Source: an uncultured Selenomonadaceae bacterium
GTDB taxonomy: Bacteria > Bacillota > Negativicutes > Selenomonadales > Selenomonadaceae
Length of the DNA: 8,084 nt
Direction: 5' to 3'
NCBI GenBank assembly: GCA_937902665.1
Contig: CALELM010000103.1
Coordinates: 1 to 8,084, forward strand
Below are positions 6,416 through 8,084 of the stretch, in pieces. Position numbers and translations under genes: made by a program. Each line of letters opens with the position of its first letter. Positions within the stretch are counted from its first letter, which is position 1. The notes below the pieces were generated by a model. The model searched no databases. It saw only the letters and a list, made by a program, of their open reading frames with translations, and was not told the origin of the DNA.

Positions 6416-7585
6416 TCACACCTTCTCTCCTTTCTGATATCTTGTCAGTTCTGCGTTTTTTGTCTGTTCGGTATTGCTTACCCGCACATCGCGAATCGCC
6501 GTCTTTGCCATATTTTTAGATAGTTGTTCGGGATCGGTCATGTCCATGAAATCCGGAACGTTCTCTCTAATTGCTTTTGCTATAGCTGTGGAAGAAAAGT
6601 TGTTATTTGCCAATTCTCTGGCAATCATCATCGCATACTGAGGTTTCCAATCTCCTTTAGCCGTCATGGATTGCTGGAAAAACGCACATGCATCCTTCTC
6701 CTCCTCACGCTTTGCGATGCGTTTCATAGCCGGTTGCAATATATTTTCATAACGGTATTTTACGGAGTACAACATGTATTCTTTGTGAAGGTCAGACATC
6801 CCTTCCGTTTGCTCAATGATTTGTCGTATTCTATTCATATTTATTTGAGGATAGATTTGCATTATGGCAACAGTAAGTTCTTTAGGAGGATTTTCATAAA
6901 ATTTAGGGTAAAAAATGCGATTTTCCTCATATTTGTACGGTGACGGTAGATTGTATTCACAGTCTTTGAATAGGCTTGTATTTGCAAGGTTAAGTATCAT
7001 CTCCTTTTCCGTAAGCAAGGGAGATAACGACGATCCACAGTCGTAAATGGGAGCAAATTCAATTTTGTTTCCTTTTGTTAAAAATCCCCAATTATCCAAA
7101 TGACGATCCGAATTTCCAATCAAGGTATCTGCTACAAATAAATCCCAAAATCGATCCTTTAAATCCTCTCTTCTGGCTAAGTCAGGCGTTGCATCCATGA
7201 TTTCCATTACATCCTCTATCCCGATGGAACTTTTCGATATCTTTCTATCGCTGTCAATATCGTTGGTTAAGAGCTTACTAAATTCTGATAAAGTAGCTCC
7301 GTCTTGACAAAAGTCCTCGCATGCTACAACAATCTTTTTCTTGCCGCTTGGAGTGGTTACTGTGCCAAGCATCGTTTTTTGCGTCGGTATTCCCAAAGAT
7401 TGTACAATCCTACAACCAATATCCTCGGAGAAGGCGTTATTCATATAACTTAGTTGATTTTTCTCCTCACGGACGGGATCGGGAAATTTAACCATATAGG
7501 TGCGTCCGTTATATACCATTGTCTTCTTTTTCTCCGAACCACCATATCGATTCATTTTGAGGTTTTCATATGGAAAGTCAATCAT
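6416..7585 (-). CDS. HipA/CtkA-like Ser/Thr protein kinase, 389 aa
   Basis: The frame is open up to 7645, but ATG 7585 is preferred because GGAGA lies seven bases upstream and it overlaps the preceding gene by eight bases. The fold is a HipA-type kinase without the N-terminal HipA subdomain 1. Residues 12-18 (NRYGGSE) match the nucleotide loop and Lys33 in MVKFP the ATP-binding lysine. GNSDRHLDNWGF places the catalytic Asp160 and metal-binding Asn165, and APIYDCGSS places Asp182; these are the hallmark spacings of HipA and CtkA. HipA-family kinases phosphorylate proteins such as glutamyl-tRNA synthetase, but the target here is unknown. Residues about 290-389 are a helical C-terminal extension (with NNNFSSTAIAKAIRENVP) beyond the usual core. 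The gene is co-transcribed with the 71-residue protein upstream. Its A/T-rich codon use differs from the metA cluster. Confidence 0.88.
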   Translation of the reverse strand: MIDFPYENLKMNRYGGSEKKKTMVYNGRTYMVKFPDPVREEKNQLSYMNNAFSEDIGCRIVQSLGIPTQKTMLGTVTTPSGKKKIVVACEDFCQDGATLSEFSKLLTNDIDSDRKISKSSIGIEDVMEIMDATPDLARREDLKDRFWDLFVADTLIGNSDRHLDNWGFLTKGNKIEFAPIYDCGSSLSPLLTEKEMILNLANTSLFKDCEYNLPSPYKYEENRIFYPKFYENPPKELTVAIMQIYPQINMNRIRQIIEQTEGMSDLHKEYMLYSVKYRYENILQPAMKRIAKREEEKDACAFFQQSMTAKGDWKPQYAMMIARELANNNFSSTAIAKAIRENVPDFMDMTDPEQLSKNMAKTAIRDVRVSNTEQTKNAELTRYQKGEKV

Positions 7586-7793
7586 TTCGATGTCTCCAAA
7601 AATAGTCGTTAATTTCGTCAGCTTCCTGCCGAGAAATAGCACCATTCTTCCATTGTGTTTTTACCTCCATTGTAATTTTCCTGCACATAGATGCATAATA
7701 CAATGGATTTCCCTCGTCGTGGTAATCATAAGCGCTCTTCATATATTCAGCAAGCACTTCATCATAGTCGTCGGGATTATATTTTCTATCCAT
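7578..7793 (-). CDS. Small acidic protein, 71 aa, candidate partner of the HipA-like kinase
   Basis: ATG 7793 follows AAAGGAGT with a seven-base spacing (plus-strand ACTCCTT at 7801-7807). The protein begins MDRKYNPDDYDEVLAEY, has about 40 residues rich in Asp, Glu, Tyr and His, and ends in QEADEINDYFWRHRND. It has no visible helix-turn-helix, signal peptide or membrane segment. It looks predominantly helical. Its stop overlaps the kinase start by eight bases, so the two are translationally coupled. This arrangement and the operator in front of it are typical of toxin-antitoxin pairs, where the upstream small protein is the antitoxin. However, it does not resemble HipB (DNA-binding) or the strand-rich HipS. 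A role as inhibitor or adaptor of the kinase is inference only. Confidence 0.78.
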   Translation of the reverse strand: MDRKYNPDDYDEVLAEYMKSAYDYHDEGNPLYYASMCRKITMEVKTQWKNGAISRQEADEINDYFWRHRND

Positions 7794-7821
7794 AAGACAT
7801 ACTCCTTTCAGTGATTGTTTC

Positions 7822-7844
7822 TATACTTAGGATAAATAAGTATA
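7822..7844. promoter_or_regulatory. Putative operator: 8-bp inverted repeat over the -10 and start of the kinase operon
   Basis: TATACTTA (7822-7829) and TAAGTATA (7837-7844) are a perfect inverted repeat with a 7-base spacer GGATAAA. On the minus strand the first arm contains the -10 hexamer TATACT, and the predicted transcription start (near 7832) falls in the spacer. This is where a dimeric repressor would block RNA polymerase. No known operator consensus was recognised. Confidence 0.6.
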
Positions 7845-7867
7845 CCACACATGATAGGAAGCTACAA
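7839..7867 (-). promoter_or_regulatory. Promoter of the small protein-kinase operon
   Basis: On the minus strand TTGTAG (7867-7862) and TATACT (7844-7839) are spaced by 17 bases. A TGG directly before TATACT makes an extended -10. The -35 is weak (3/6), as expected with an extended -10. RNA would start near 7832, giving a leader of about 38 bases with the ribosome site at 7801-7807. Confidence 0.6.
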
Positions 7868-7869
7868 TC

Positions 7870-8040
7870 TCAACGATACAGCATCTCGGAGATTCTTTCC
7901 ATTTCTTCATCGCGATCCATTGCGGATAAGAGCTGCCAATCTTCTCCCATATGTGACGGACGGGAGACGGCAACAAGGGAGGCGTATTCTGGATATCTGA
8001 TTGTCGAGGCAACAAAGCGGACACGGGAAGATACCGTCAA
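7870..8040 (-). CDS. Possible short ORF or remnant, 56 aa, unrecognised
   Basis: Read on the minus strand from TTG 8040 to TGA 7870, the frame gives a plausible protein segment: TVSSRVRFVASTIRYPEY and SRPSHMGEDWQLLSAMDRDEEMERISEMLYR. The frame actually extends to a TAG at 8062-8064, adding ERICEKLL. No ribosome binding site is well placed for TTG 8040. An adjacent frame ends with TGA (8039-8037), whose tail IRRSGLRKEFAKNY overlaps the TTG, so this could be a coupled gene, or a frameshifted remnant of a larger gene that enters from the right edge. The base composition and overall charge look more protein-like than the alternative frames, which are Cys/Pro-rich. No family is recognised; a pseudogene fragment is equally likely. 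Confidence 0.3.
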   Translation of the reverse strand: MTVSSRVRFVASTIRYPEYASLVAVSRPSHMGEDWQLLSAMDRDEEMERISEMLYR

Positions 8041-8084
8041 TAGTTTTTCGCAAATTCTTTCCTAAGACCTGACCGCCTAATTGT

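Noticed and set aside
7811..8065. Plus-strand 84-residue frame at the right end
   Set aside because: It lies antisense to the kinase promoter and the more protein-like minus frame. It is Ser/Arg-rich and has no ribosome binding site.

Overview
The window looks like chromosomal DNA from a diderm Firmicute of the Negativicutes, of Selenomonas or Mitsuokella type. This is inferred from strong AGGAGG-type ribosome binding sites combined with exported proteins and an outer-membrane autotransporter-type beta-barrel ending in a terminal Phe. No rRNA, tRNA, CRISPR array or insertion sequence was seen, so the taxonomy is an inference from gene content and style.

Layout. Positions 1-92 hold the tail of a plus-strand gene, closed by a clean intrinsic terminator (109-135). 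A minus-strand gene for an unknown cytoplasmic protein (198-764) faces away from a plus-strand cluster, and two good divergent promoters lie between them (835-843 and 889-917). The plus cluster is tight: an exported protein (954-1829), two paralogous two-domain PepSY proteins (1854-2504 and 2550-3110) and a complete MetA-family homoserine O-acyltransferase (3132-4064). Its gaps are only 21-45 bases, so the cluster is probably one transcript that starts at the 889-917 promoter. MetA carries Glu111, which predicts acetyl-CoA use.

Next comes a small autotransporter-like gene (4113-5570). Its signal peptide and short passenger region are broken by four single-base frame changes (two +1, two -1), while its C-terminal beta-barrel is intact. 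A further exported protein of unknown function follows (5684-6292, TTG start). A bidirectional terminator (6370-6409) ends the plus-strand block.

The right part is minus-strand and visibly more A/T-rich. It encodes a 71-residue acidic protein overlapping by 8 bases a HipA/CtkA-like Ser/Thr kinase (6416-7585). Their promoter has an extended -10, and a perfect 8-bp inverted repeat covers the -10 hexamer and the predicted transcription start. This looks like an autoregulated two-gene toxin-antitoxin-like or kinase module without a HipB-type helix-turn-helix partner, and it is the best candidate in the window for something undescribed. The last 290 bases hold the module's promoter and a short, possibly degenerate minus-strand reading frame.
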